Program-made: the position numbers and the translations under genes
Assembly (NCBI RefSeq): GCF_018474015.1
Contig: NZ_JAHCSG010000002.1
Location: 248,001 to 312,000 of the forward strand
Source of the DNA: Williamsia sp. CHRR-6
Lineage (GTDB): Bacteria > Actinomycetota > Actinomycetes > Mycobacteriales > Mycobacteriaceae
DNA: 64,000 nucleotides
Reading direction: 5' to 3'
Shown here: positions 1 through 8,887 of the stretch, one piece after another
Layout of the letters: every line of letters starts with the position of its first letter
How positions within the stretch are numbered: position 1 is the stretch's first letter
The notes under the pieces: model-generated
What the model saw: the letters and a program-made list of their open reading frames with translations, nothing else
Told to the model about the DNA's origin: nothing
Databases searched by the model: none

Positions 1-809
1 ACACCGCGACCGTCGCCCTGGTCACCGGGGCCTCCAGCGGGATCGGGGCGGAGGTGGCGCGGTTGCTCGTCGCCGCCGGAGTCACCGTCATCGGGACCAG
101 CCGCAACCCTGAGACCGTCGCCCACCCGGTGCCCGGGGTGCGCTACCTCGCCCTCGACCACAACGACCCGGACAGCATCGTGCGGTGCGCGGCTCAGGCG
201 GGCGCGGTGGACATCCTGATCAACAACGCCGGGACCAGCCACATGGGCCCGCTGGAGGACACCTCGATGGACACCGTCGAGATGGTGTTCGCGGCCAACG
301 TGTTCGGGCCCATCGCCCTGACCAAGGCGCTGTTGCCGGGTATGCGAGAGCGCCGCCGCGGCACGGTGGTGATGGTCGGTTCGATGTTGGCGTCGTTCCC
401 CATCCCGTTCCGATCCACCTATGCCGCCACCAAGTCGGCGATCAAGACCTACGCCGACGCCACCCGCCGCGAGCTCTCGCCTTTCGGGATCGGGATGGTG
501 ACGGTGGAGCCGGGCACCATCGCGACCGGCATCGGTGACCGGCGCGTGTACTCGGTGGCCGATGACACCGCCTACCGAGTCGACTATGAGACCGTGGCCG
601 CGGCCACGCGACGCAACGAGGACAACGGGGTACCGGTCGAGCCGATGGCCCAGCTGATCGTGCGAGCGGCGTTGGCGCAGCACCCCAAACCGCTCTATGC
701 GTTGGGCAACAAGGCGCCCGTGGTGTTCGCGTTGCGTCGGCTGCTGCCGCGTGCAGCCATGCTGGCCGTGACGGCCCGCTTCCACGGATTGCGTTCCGTC
801 CCAAAGTGA
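1..809 (+). CDS. Short-chain dehydrogenase/reductase (5' end outside window)
   Basis: The reading frame is open from base 3, so the true start lies before the window. The first visible residues already contain the Rossmann glycine motif TGASSGIG. NNAG follows, then the catalytic Ser/Tyr-Lys region (serine in VGSML, YAATKSA), then PGTIATGI. This is the classical NAD(P)H-dependent SDR fold, about 270 residues if complete. Family membership is clear. The substrate cannot be read from sequence: such enzymes oxidise or reduce alcohols, ketones or sterols. Its TGA overlaps the GTG start of cobF by 4 bases, so the two are probably translationally coupled, although a functional link to cobalamin synthesis is not obvious. 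Confidence 0.85.
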   Translation, partial: TATVALVTGASSGIGAEVARLLVAAGVTVIGTSRNPETVAHPVPGVRYLALDHNDPDSIVRCAAQAGAVDILINNAGTSHMGPLEDTSMDTVEMVFAANVFGPIALTKALLPGMRERRRGTVVMVGSMLASFPIPFRSTYAATKSAIKTYADATRRELSPFGIGMVTVEPGTIATGIGDRRVYSVADDTAYRVDYETVAAATRRNEDNGVPVEPMAQLIVRAALAQHPKPLYALGNKAPVVFALRRLLPRAAMLAVTARFHGLRSVPK

Positions 810-1567
810 CCCGCACCCTACGCATCATCGGTATCGGGGCGGGTGATCCGCGGCAGGTCACCCTCCAGGCCCTCGACGCGATGGCCGGCGTGGACGCCTT
901 CTTCGTCCTGGACAAAGGGGCGGAAAAGGATTCGCTGGTGGCCGTGCGACGCCAGATCTGCGACGAGCACCTGGGCGTGGGCGCCTATCGGGTGGTCGAG
1001 ATCGCCGACCCGCCGCGAGATCGGCAGCCGGTGGATTACGACGCCGAGGTGTTGCGCTGGCATGACGCACGGGCCCAACGGATCTCGGCAGCGTTACGCA
1101 CCGAGCTACCCGAGGGCGGGGTGGGTGCCATCCTGGTCTGGGGCGACCCGGCGCTCTACGACTCCACCCTGCGCATCGCCGAGGCCATCGCCGCCGGCGG
1201 CGAGGTGGCCCTGGCGTTGCAGGTGATCCCGGGAGTCACCAGCGCCTCGGCTCTGACTGCGGCCCATGGCATCTCGGCCAACCGGATCGGTGAACCCATC
1301 ACCATCACCACCGGGCGCCGACTGGCCGACACCCCGCCCGGTGCCGACACCAACCAGATCGTGATGCTCGACGCCGACTGCACCTTCCGCCGCACCGCAG
1401 ACCCCGACGATCACATCTGGTGGGGCGCCTACCTGGGCATGGACCACGAGATCCTGATCGCGGGCACAGTGGCCCAGGTAGGCGAGCAGATCGCCGAGCG
1501 TCGCGCCCGAGCCCGTGCCGAACACGGCTGGATCATGGACATCTACCTGCTGCGTAAACGTCGATGA
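806..1567 (+). CDS. cobF: Precorrin-6A synthase (deacetylating) CobF
   Basis: 253 residues. CobF of the aerobic cobalamin pathway methylates C1 of precorrin-5 with SAM and releases the acetyl group to give precorrin-6A. The N-terminal GIGAGDP loop, the second motif GDPALYDS and the PGVTSASAL segment are those of tetrapyrrole (precorrin/uroporphyrin) methyltransferases. Length and overall sequence fit CobF rather than CobI/J/M. The start is GTG inside the upstream SDR stop (GTGA overlap). No other cob gene is present in the window, so it is an isolated member of the pathway here. It ends 31 bases from the convergent glpF. Confidence 0.87.
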   Translation: MTRTLRIIGIGAGDPRQVTLQALDAMAGVDAFFVLDKGAEKDSLVAVRRQICDEHLGVGAYRVVEIADPPRDRQPVDYDAEVLRWHDARAQRISAALRTELPEGGVGAILVWGDPALYDSTLRIAEAIAAGGEVALALQVIPGVTSASALTAAHGISANRIGEPITITTGRRLADTPPGADTNQIVMLDADCTFRRTADPDDHIWWGAYLGMDHEILIAGTVAQVGEQIAERRARARAEHGWIMDIYLLRKRR

Positions 1568-1598
1568 TGCGTCGGCCCAGCCGATCTCGGGCGAATGC

Positions 1599-2348
1599 TC
1601 AGACGTTCTGAGTGAGCAGGAACAGCCCGCCCGCCAGTGCGCCACCGATGAGCGGCCCGACCACCGGGACCCACGCATAGTTCCACTCGAGGCCGCCCTT
1701 GCCCTTGATGGGCATCAGCGCATAGGCGATACGTGGAGCCAGATCGCGGGCCGGGTTGATGGCGTACCCGGTGGGGCCGCCCAGGCTGTTGCCGATCACG
1801 AGCACCACGAAAGCGACTCCGGCGTAACCAAGTCCGGAGTTGCCCAGGTTCAGGGTGTCTCCGGTTCCGCTGATCGCCGGCGACCGCAGGATCCAGAACA
1901 CCAGCACGAACGTGCCGATCACCTCGGTGACGGTGTTCCAGAAGTAGTTCTTCACCTGCGGGCCCGTACAGAAGATGCCGCGGGTGTCCTCAGGGTGCGG
2001 ATCGGCGTCGAAGTTCTTCTTGTAGGCCAGATAACAGAGCATGGCCCCGATGAACGCACCGATCATCTGCGCGCTGATGTAGATCGGGACCTGCGACCAC
2101 GGAGTCTTGTCCGCGATCGCCAACCCGAGGGTCACCGCCGGGTTGAGATGTGCCCCCGACTTCCAGGCGATGGACGCGCCCGCGAACACCGCCAGGCCCC
2201 AACCGAAGTTGATGAACAGACCGCCGCTGTTGTGGAAGCCCGACTTCACCAGGTTGTTGCCCGCGACGACACCGGTGCCCAGGAGGATCAGCACCGCGGT
2301 GCCGATGATCTCCCACAGCCAGATCTGGCCGTCGCTCAGCGCGCTCAT
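1599..2348 (-). CDS. glpF: Glycerol uptake facilitator (aquaglyceroporin)
   Basis: 249 residues with six predicted membrane spans. Both NPA boxes are present: SGAHLNPAVT after span 2 and GYAINPARD after span 5. The Asp right after NPAR in the second box is typical of glycerol-conducting members (GlpF) rather than strict water channels. It mediates passive glycerol entry across the cytoplasmic membrane. The ATG chosen overlaps the glpD stop (ATGA), as expected for the third gene of a glpK-glpD-glpF operon. The open frame extends upstream through glpD but has no family-like sequence there. Confidence 0.93.
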   Translation of the reverse strand: MSALSDGQIWLWEIIGTAVLILLGTGVVAGNNLVKSGFHNSGGLFINFGWGLAVFAGASIAWKSGAHLNPAVTLGLAIADKTPWSQVPIYISAQMIGAFIGAMLCYLAYKKNFDADPHPEDTRGIFCTGPQVKNYFWNTVTEVIGTFVLVFWILRSPAISGTGDTLNLGNSGLGYAGVAFVVLVIGNSLGGPTGYAINPARDLAPRIAYALMPIKGKGGLEWNYAWVPVVGPLIGGALAGGLFLLTQNV

Positions 2349-4081
2349 GCCGACACGTCCGCGACGAGAGCCGAACCGCGGACACCAGGTGCGCCCATCC
2401 GGGCGGCGTCGGCGGTCGCGTCGTCGGGCTGGCGTTGCGACTCGATCTCGGCCGCGACGCGCGCACGATAGTTCGCGATCTCGCGATCCCGCTGCGCGGC
2501 GTTCCAGCCGAGTGGCCCGGCCACGATGTCGGCGACGGCGACCGCCGCCGAGGTTCCGCGGTCGAGGGTCTCGATGGACATGTGGGTGCGGCGGGCGAGG
2601 ATGTCCACCAGGTGCAGGGCGCCCTCGTGGGTGGCCGCGTACCGGATCTCGGCGCCGAGGTACCGGTTGTCTGATTCGGCAAGTGGGGCAGCCAGTTCCG
2701 GCTCGGCGTCGATGATCGCGAAGATCTCCGAGATCATGCTGCCGTAACGGTGTAGGAGGTGCTCGACGGTCGTCACGGGTAGACCGTGCTCGTCGGCCAG
2801 ACGCACCCGCGCGGCCCACAGTTCCTCGTACCCGTCGGCGCCGGCGAGCGCGATGCTCGCCGTGCGTGAGGGTTCCACGCCACGCTGTCCCTGCACGGCG
2901 GCGTCGATCGCGTCGGCCGCCATCACCCGGTAGGTGGTGTATTTGCCCCCGGCGATCACGGTGAGACCTGGTGCGGCGGGGACCACGGCGTGCTCACGCG
3001 AGAGCTTGCTGGTCTCGTCGGATTCCCCGGCCAGCAGTGGACGCAAGCCCGCGTACACGCCGACGATGTCGTCGCGCACCAGCGGCGTCTGAAGCATCAC
3101 GTTGACCTCGGCGAGGATGTAGTCGAGATCGGCACTGCTCGCCGCGGGATGGGCGAGATCGAGGTTCCACTCGGTGTCGGTGGTGCCGATGATCCAGAAG
3201 TCCTCGCTCCACGGGCACGGGATCACGAACAGCAGGCTCTTCTCGGTCTCGGTGATGAGGCCGACCTCGGAGTCGATGCGGTCGCGGGGAACCACGATGT
3301 GCACGCCTTTGGACGCCTTCACGCGCAGTCCGCTGGCGCCGCCCACCATCTCCTGCAGTTCGTCGGTCCACACGCCCGCCGCGTTGACCACGTGCTTGGC
3401 GCGGACGTCGATCTGCTCGCCGGACTCGAGGTCCTCGATGCGGGCGCCGACGACGCGATCACCCTCACGCAGGTAGCTGGTGACCCGTGCGCTGGAGGCG
3501 CATAGGGCGCCGTAGCTCGCCGCGGTGCGCGCCAACATCATCGTGTGCCGCGCGTCGTCGACCTGACCCTCGTAGAACAGCACGCCGCCGCGGATGGTTC
3601 CGCGTTTGGCGCCGGGAAAGATCGAGAACGTCTTCTTCTTGCCGATGTGCCGAAGGTGATGGGGCACACCGCGTCCCGCGCCGAGGATGTCGTAGAAGCC
3701 GATGCCGGCGCCGGCGTAGGCGCGGTCGTATGCGGGGGTGACGAGCGGGAAGATGAACTCCACCGGACGCACCAGATGCGGCGCGACGGTGGTGAGCATC
3801 AGTTTGCGCTCGCGTAGCGCCTCGAAGACGAGGGAGAAGTTGAGCTGCTTGAGGTAGCGCAGGCCGCCGTGAAAGAGCTTGGAGCTGCGGCTGGAAGTGC
3901 CCGCACCGTAGTCGATGGCCTCCACCAGGCCCACGCGCAGACCGCGGGTGGCGGCGTCGAGGGCAGCGCCGCCACCAACGACACCACCTCCGATGACGAG
4001 GACGTCGAGCTCGGTGGCGGCCATGGATGTCAGTGCGGCGCGGCGTGATTCGGGGTTGAGGGCGATGGGTGGCAAGGTCAT
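2345..4081 (-). CDS. glpD: Aerobic glycerol-3-phosphate dehydrogenase
   Basis: 578 residues, the usual length for GlpD. It oxidises sn-glycerol-3-phosphate to DHAP and passes electrons to the quinone pool at the membrane. The N-terminal FAD-binding motif VIGGGVVGGG is followed by the Glu of VGLVE that contacts the ribose. GTSSRSSKLFHGGLRYL, WIIGTTDTEW and the C-terminal GGKYTTYR are all family blocks. An AGGAGA ribosome site lies 7 bases before the ATG. The gene sits 49 bases after glpK and overlaps glpF by 4 bases, so the three form one operon. M. tuberculosis has two such enzymes; which paralogue this matches is not decided. Confidence 0.95.
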   Translation of the reverse strand: MTLPPIALNPESRRAALTSMAATELDVLVIGGGVVGGGAALDAATRGLRVGLVEAIDYGAGTSSRSSKLFHGGLRYLKQLNFSLVFEALRERKLMLTTVAPHLVRPVEFIFPLVTPAYDRAYAGAGIGFYDILGAGRGVPHHLRHIGKKKTFSIFPGAKRGTIRGGVLFYEGQVDDARHTMMLARTAASYGALCASSARVTSYLREGDRVVGARIEDLESGEQIDVRAKHVVNAAGVWTDELQEMVGGASGLRVKASKGVHIVVPRDRIDSEVGLITETEKSLLFVIPCPWSEDFWIIGTTDTEWNLDLAHPAASSADLDYILAEVNVMLQTPLVRDDIVGVYAGLRPLLAGESDETSKLSREHAVVPAAPGLTVIAGGKYTTYRVMAADAIDAAVQGQRGVEPSRTASIALAGADGYEELWAARVRLADEHGLPVTTVEHLLHRYGSMISEIFAIIDAEPELAAPLAESDNRYLGAEIRYAATHEGALHLVDILARRTHMSIETLDRGTSAAVAVADIVAGPLGWNAAQRDREIANYRARVAAEIESQRQPDDATADAARMGAPGVRGSALVADVSA

Positions 4082-4130
4082 GCGAAGGTTCTCCTGACGA
4101 TCAGATGTGACGGTGGCGTAAGCGTGGAGA

Positions 4131-5645
4131 TCACACGTCGACCCAGTCGAGGGTGCGGGTGACCGCTTTGCGCCAGCGGCCGTAGTAGTCGGCGCGTTCG
4201 TCCTCGGTCCAGTGCGGCGCCCAGCGGGAGTCCTCTTTCCAGTGCGTCTCGAGTTCGTCTGTGTTCGACCAGAACCCGACCGACAGCCCGGCCGCGTAGG
4301 CGGCGCCCAGCGCGGTGGTCTCGGCCACCACCGGTCGGCTCACCGGGATGCCGAGCACGTCGGACTGGATCTGCATGCACAGCGAGTTGGCGGTGACGCC
4401 GCCGTCGACGCGCAGCACCTCCAGCTTCACCCCGGAGTCCTTCTCCATCGCGTCGGCGACGTCGCGGCTCTGATAACAGATGGATTCCAGTGTGGCCCGG
4501 GCGATGTGGGCGTTGTTGTTGAAGCGGGACAGCCCCACGATCGCGCCGCGGGCATCCGAGCGCCAGTAGGGGGCGAAGAGGCCGGAGAACGCGGGCACGA
4601 AGTAGACGCCGCCGTTGTCGGGAACCTCGCGGGCCAGCGATTCGCTCTGTGCCGCACCGGAGATGATGCCCAGCTGGTCGCGCAGCCACTGCACGGCCGA
4701 ACCGGTGACCGCGATCGACCCCTCCAGCGCGTAGACCGGTGCCTGGTCACCGAACTGGTAGCAGACGGTGGTCAACAGCCCGTTCTTGGACCGCACCAGC
4801 TTCTCCCCGGTGTTGAGCAGTAGGAAGTTTCCTGTGCCGTAGGTGTTCTTGGCTTGGCCGGGGGCAAAGCACACCTGGCCCACCATCGCGGCCTGCTGAT
4901 CGCCCAGCGCGCTGGCGATGGGGACCTCACCGGCCAGCGGTCCGGTGCGGGTGGTGTGGCCGTAGGGCTCGCTCGGCGACGACGGCACGATCGTCGGCAG
5001 CATGGCCTTGGGGATGTCGAACAGCGCGATGAGCTCGTCGTCCCAGTCGAGGGTCTCGAGGTTCATCAGCATGGTGCGGCTGGCGTTGGTGACGTCGGTG
5101 ACGTGCACACCGCCGTCGACGCCGCCGGTCAGGTTCCAGATCACCCAGGTGTCGATGGTGCCGAACAATGCCTCGCCCGCTTCGGCGTCGGCGCGCACCC
5201 CGTCGACGTTCTCGAGGATCCACTGCGCCTTGCCTGCGGCGAAGTAGGTGGCCGGCGGGATGCCCGCCTTGGTGCGGATGATGTCGCCCGCGCCGGAGCG
5301 CTCGAGTGCCGAGGCGATCTTGTCGGTGCGGGTGTCCTGCCAGACGATGGCGTTGTAGTAGGGCCGACCGGTGGTCTTGTTCCACACGACGGTGGTCTCA
5401 CGCTGGTTGGTGATGCCCAGCGCCGCGAGGTCGGCGGCGGTGAGGTCGGCTTTGCGCAGCCCGTTCTGCAGCACCGACGAGGTCCGCTCCCAGATCTCGA
5501 TCGGATCGTGTTCGACCCAGCCGGCCTGCGGCATCACCTGTTCGTGCTCGAGCTGGTGGCGCGCGACCTCGGCGCCGGAGTGATCGAAGATCATGAATCG
5601 GGTACTTGTCGTGCCCTGGTCGATGGCGCCTACGTAGCTGGTCAT
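4131..5645 (-). CDS. glpK: Glycerol kinase (canonical)
   Basis: 504 residues. It phosphorylates glycerol to sn-glycerol-3-phosphate. FGGY-fold hallmarks are intact: [10 protein letters not shown] phosphate loop, [30 protein letters not shown] (catalytic Asp), [27 protein letters not shown] and the signature around [16 protein letters not shown]. The start is the ATG preceded by GGAAAAGGA. A longer open frame (to 5723) only adds 26 residues unlike the family. It is first in a glpK-glpD-glpF operon and diverges from the IclR-type regulator gene. The 140-base gap between them holds a perfect inverted repeat likely to be the operator. Confidence 0.96.
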   Translation of the reverse strand: MTSYVGAIDQGTTSTRFMIFDHSGAEVARHQLEHEQVMPQAGWVEHDPIEIWERTSSVLQNGLRKADLTAADLAALGITNQRETTVVWNKTTGRPYYNAIVWQDTRTDKIASALERSGAGDIIRTKAGIPPATYFAAGKAQWILENVDGVRADAEAGEALFGTIDTWVIWNLTGGVDGGVHVTDVTNASRTMLMNLETLDWDDELIALFDIPKAMLPTIVPSSPSEPYGHTTRTGPLAGEVPIASALGDQQAAMVGQVCFAPGQAKNTYGTGNFLLLNTGEKLVRSKNGLLTTVCYQFGDQAPVYALEGSIAVTGSAVQWLRDQLGIISGAAQSESLAREVPDNGGVYFVPAFSGLFAPYWRSDARGAIVGLSRFNNNAHIARATLESICYQSRDVADAMEKDSGVKLEVLRVDGGVTANSLCMQIQSDVLGIPVSRPVVAETTALGAAYAAGLSVGFWSNTDELETHWKEDSRWAPHWTEDERADYYGRWRKAVTRTLDWVDV

Positions 5646-5740
5646 GGGTCCTTTTCCGCCGTTGGAAGAACACGTGATCGGTGATCTGTGTCTCACCGTG
5701 TCCTCGACCTTAGGCACGCTCACGACCGATGAGTAGTTCT

Positions 5741-5763
5741 GCCGTTCGGCATTGTCGAACGGC
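5741..5763. promoter_or_regulatory. Inverted repeat, probable IclR-type operator
   Basis: GCCGTTCG-N7-CGAACGGC is a perfect 8-base inverted repeat in the gap between divergent glpK and the IclR-family gene. It is the only strong dyad there. IclR regulators bind such dyads, usually close to their own divergent promoter, so this is the natural candidate site for control of both transcripts. The binding protein is inferred from position. Confidence 0.6.
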
Positions 5764-5785
5764 GCACGCGAGTTAACGTGGCTCG
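5752..5785 (+). promoter_or_regulatory. Possible promoter of the IclR gene, near-leaderless
   Basis: TTGTCG (5752-5757) and TAACGT (5774-5779) are separated by 16 bases, about 7 bases before the GTG start. This would give a leaderless or almost leaderless transcript, common in actinobacteria. The -35 box lies inside the operator-like dyad, so autoregulation is likely if both readings hold. Confidence 0.35.
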
Positions 5786-6574
5786 GTGCCGGGTCTCATC
5801 CAGTCGGTCGAACGTGCCACCGCGGTGATGCACCTGTTGGCCGCACGTGACGAGCCGATGACCCTGGCCGAGATCGCCGCCGCCGTCGGCGTCGTGAAGT
5901 CCACCGCCCACGGTCTGGTCCGAACCTTGGTGGCCGGCGGGATGCTGGATCAGGACGCCGACACCGGTCGATACCGCCTGGCCGACGACCCGTTCGGGCC
6001 GCGCCGAAACCTGTGGGACGTCAACGAGATCCGCTCGCGTGCCCTCAATTGGACCGACGCGCTGGCGTCGCGGTCGACGCTGGCCACGCAGGTGACGGTG
6101 GTGCGTGGCGGCGTGGTGCGGGTGGTGCACGACGTGCTCGCCACCCGCGGAGCCGGCGCCCGACCCCTGATGACCGGGGCGACGGTGCCCGCTCACGCCG
6201 GTGCACTCGGGCGCGTGCACCTGGCCTACGACGCCCACCTCGCGCGATCGGTGTCGCGGTCGCCGCTGGCGGCGCACACCCACCGCACCATCGTCGACGC
6301 GGGAGTCCTCGCCGGTGAACTCGCCCGCGTGCGCGACACGGGGTGGGCGGTCGCGATCGGCGACCTCGTCCACGACCAGGCCACCGTGGCCGCACCCATC
6401 CGCGACGCGGGCGGCACGGTGATGGCCGCGGTCGGCGTGATGGGCGCGGTCGACGACATCTGTGGTCGCGGCGAGATGCCACGAACCGCTCTCGTGGACA
6501 ACGTGATCGCCGCGGCGCGGTCCATCTCGCGCGAACTCGGACACGGCCTCGCCGTACCCGGAGGGAACCGATGA
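5786..6574 (+). CDS. IclR-family transcriptional regulator of the glycerol locus
   Basis: 262 residues. The N-terminal winged helix-turn-helix (about residues 5-65: [53 protein letters not shown]) is typical of IclR. The C-terminal part is the effector-binding domain, with a degenerate glycine-rich core. It starts with GTG close to a putative promoter. Its stop overlaps the start of the second glycerol-kinase gene (ATGA), so it is co-transcribed with that kinase and diverges from glpKDF. Gylr/GylR-type IclR proteins control glycerol operons in Streptomyces, which supports this role. The effector (glycerol or glycerol-3-phosphate) is inferred. Confidence 0.82.
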   Translation: MPGLIQSVERATAVMHLLAARDEPMTLAEIAAAVGVVKSTAHGLVRTLVAGGMLDQDADTGRYRLADDPFGPRRNLWDVNEIRSRALNWTDALASRSTLATQVTVVRGGVVRVVHDVLATRGAGARPLMTGATVPAHAGALGRVHLAYDAHLARSVSRSPLAAHTHRTIVDAGVLAGELARVRDTGWAVAIGDLVHDQATVAAPIRDAGGTVMAAVGVMGAVDDICGRGEMPRTALVDNVIAAARSISRELGHGLAVPGGNR

Positions 6575-8088
6575 GCACCCGCTATGTCGCCGCGATCGAC
6601 CAGGGCACCACCTCGACCCGCTGCATCGTCTACGACCGCGGGGGAGTGCTGGTGTCGGTCGCCCAGCGCAGACACCGCCAGTACTTTCCCCGGCCGGGCT
6701 GGGTCGAACACGACGCCACCGAGATCTGGTCACTGGTGCGCCTGCTGATCCCCGAGGCGCTGCGGTCGGCGGGCGCGACGGCCGAACAGATCGTCGGGCT
6801 GGGGATCACCAATCAGCGTGAGACGACGGTGATCTGGGACCGCGAGACCGGGACCCCGCTGCACCGGGCGATCGTCTGGGAAGACACCCGCACGTCCGAT
6901 CTCGTCGAGTACCTCCGGTCGCACGGCCATGCCGACGAACTCCACCGCCGCAGTGGTGCACCGCTGTCGAACTACGTCTCTGCGCCGCGATTGCGCTGGC
7001 TCCTCGACACGGTCCCCGGGGCGCGCGAGGGGGCACGGGCGGGCCGTGTCCTGTTCGGCACCATGGACAGCTGGCTGGTGTGGAACCTGACCGGAGGGCC
7101 CCACGGCGGCCTGCACGTCACCGACCCCACCAACGCAGGCCGCACCATGCTGATGAACATCGAGACCGGCCGTTGGGACCCGGAGTTGTTGGCGGCGTTC
7201 GACATCCCCGAACAAATGTTGCCCGAGATCGGTCCCTCGCTGACCGAAGTCGGGGTGAGCACCGACCCGGTGCCCGGGGTCGCGATCACCGCGATGATCG
7301 GAGACCAGCAGGCGGCGTTGGTGGGGCAGACCGCGTTGGACAGCGGTGAATCGAAGTACACCCTTGGCACCGGTGGCTTCCTGCTGTTCAACACCGGTGC
7401 CGAGCTGGTGCGTTCGCGCAACGGTCTGATCACCACAGTCGCCTACCAGATCGACGGCGAACCCCTCTGTTACGCGCTGGAGGGCTCGAACCCGACCGCC
7501 GGCGCACTGGTCGAGTGGCTGAAGGAGAACGTCGGGCTGATCGAGACCGCAGCCGCGATCGAGACCCTCGCGGGCACCGTCGAGGACAACGGCGGCTGTT
7601 ACATCGTGCCCGCGTTCTCGGGTCTGCATGCGCCACACTGGGTCTCGGGCAGTCGCGGACTCATCGTCGGTCTCACCGCCTACGTCACCCGTGGCCACCT
7701 CGCGCGAGCGGCGTTGGAGACCAACGCCTTCGGGGCTCAGGCCATGATCGCCGCGGTCAACGACGACTTGGCTGCCGCCGACGCCGCGACCCGCCTGACC
7801 GAGCTCGTCGTCGACGGCGGGATGACCGCCAACAACCTGTTGATGCAGATGATCGCCGACATCTGCGGGCTGCCGGTGGTGCGTCCCCGGATGGCCGAGG
7901 CCGTGGCGCTCGGCGCGGCCTACGGGGCCGGCCTCACCGCCGGGTTCTGGACCGACCCCGCACAACTGCGCCGCAACTGGCAGGCCGCGGCCCGCTGGTC
8001 ACCGCAGATGCCCGCCGACGAACGGGACCGGCAGGTCGCGACCTGGGCCCGTGCGGTCGAGCTGTCGTCGACCTGGCGTCCGGCCTGA
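6571..8088 (+). CDS. Second FGGY-family (glycerol kinase-like) kinase
   Basis: 505 residues, alignable with GlpK end to end: [34 protein letters not shown] with the catalytic Asp. Several positions differ from canonical GlpK. IVWQDTRT is IVWEDTRT. GTGNF is GTGGF. The C-terminal ATP-side motif reads [27 protein letters not shown] is replaced by LETNAFGAQAM. It is therefore a divergent paralogue that may act on glycerol with different kinetics, or on another polyol. The start is the ATG overlapping the stop of the IclR-type gene; RBS-like GGAGGGA precedes it. It converges with cysQ 18 bases downstream. Confidence 0.85.
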   Translation: MSTRYVAAIDQGTTSTRCIVYDRGGVLVSVAQRRHRQYFPRPGWVEHDATEIWSLVRLLIPEALRSAGATAEQIVGLGITNQRETTVIWDRETGTPLHRAIVWEDTRTSDLVEYLRSHGHADELHRRSGAPLSNYVSAPRLRWLLDTVPGAREGARAGRVLFGTMDSWLVWNLTGGPHGGLHVTDPTNAGRTMLMNIETGRWDPELLAAFDIPEQMLPEIGPSLTEVGVSTDPVPGVAITAMIGDQQAALVGQTALDSGESKYTLGTGGFLLFNTGAELVRSRNGLITTVAYQIDGEPLCYALEGSNPTAGALVEWLKENVGLIETAAAIETLAGTVEDNGGCYIVPAFSGLHAPHWVSGSRGLIVGLTAYVTRGHLARAALETNAFGAQAMIAAVNDDLAAADAATRLTELVVDGGMTANNLLMQMIADICGLPVVRPRMAEAVALGAAYGAGLTAGFWTDPAQLRRNWQAAARWSPQMPADERDRQVATWARAVELSSTWRPA

Positions 8089-8106
8089 GTGTCCGAGCCC
8101 GCGTGC

Positions 8107-8832
8107 TCAGACGATCTCGGCCAGCGAACGCAGGATCGGCTCGGCCAGCTCGGGACGGCAGATGAGGAAGTCCGACATGTACGGGCTGGGTCGGTTGTAG
8201 CGCAGCGGCGACCCGTCAAGTCGACTGCAATGCAGGCCTGCCGCCCGCGCCACCCCGACCGGTGCGCAGTTGTCCCACTCGTACTGACCGCTGCCGTGGA
8301 TGTAGGCGTCGGCGTCGCCACGCACCACCGCCATCGCCTTGGCACCGGCCGAACCCATCACGATCGCCCGCAGGCCCAGCCGCGCCGCCACCCACATCGA
8401 CTCATACGAGCCACCGAACCGGGACATGACCAGGGCCCCGGCCGCGTGGGCCGGGGTGTCGACGGTGTCGGTGCGGAACACCTCACCGCGCTCAGGCAAC
8501 GACACCGCGCAGTCGGTGGGCTGCCCGTTGACGGTGAGCGCCACGTGTACGGCCCAGTCCGCGGTCCCGGCCGCATACTCGCGGGTGCCGTCGAGTGGAT
8601 CGATGATCCACACCCGCTGGGCATCGAGCCGGGCGCGGCTGTCGGTGGCCTCCTCCGACAGCACCGCATCCTTGGGGCGGTGTGCGGCCAGCACCCCGGC
8701 GATCCAGTCCTGGGCCAGCGAGTCGCCGAGATCACCGAGCCGGCGTCCGGTGAGCAGGGCGTCGTGTCGGGCCGCGACCAGGATGCGTCCGGCCCCGACC
8801 GCGATGGCCGCGGCCAGGTCGACATCGGTCAT
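8107..8832 (-). CDS. cysQ: 3'(2'),5'-bisphosphate nucleotidase / inositol monophosphatase family, CysQ
   Basis: 241 residues. CysQ removes the 3' phosphate of PAP, the by-product of sulfotransferases and of sulfate assimilation. The Li-sensitive, Mg-dependent phosphatase motifs are visible: LSEEATDS (metal Glu), WIIDPLDGTREY (metal Asp pair, DPLDGT) and EWDNCAPVGVARAAG with the third metal Asp. GSAGAKAMAVVRG and SRLDGSPLRYN match mycobacterial CysQ closely. ATG at 8832 is preferred. Further in-frame starts upstream would overlap the divergent glycosylase gene, and the intervening 55 bases hold both promoters. Confidence 0.88.
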   Translation of the reverse strand: MTDVDLAAAIAVGAGRILVAARHDALLTGRRLGDLGDSLAQDWIAGVLAAHRPKDAVLSEEATDSRARLDAQRVWIIDPLDGTREYAAGTADWAVHVALTVNGQPTDCAVSLPERGEVFRTDTVDTPAHAAGALVMSRFGGSYESMWVAARLGLRAIVMGSAGAKAMAVVRGDADAYIHGSGQYEWDNCAPVGVARAAGLHCSRLDGSPLRYNRPSPYMSDFLICRPELAEPILRSLAEIV

Positions 8833-8887
8833 CGTCGATGAGCCCGACCAGCCCAGATCCCGGTACACATAGAGCAGACTAGAGGCC

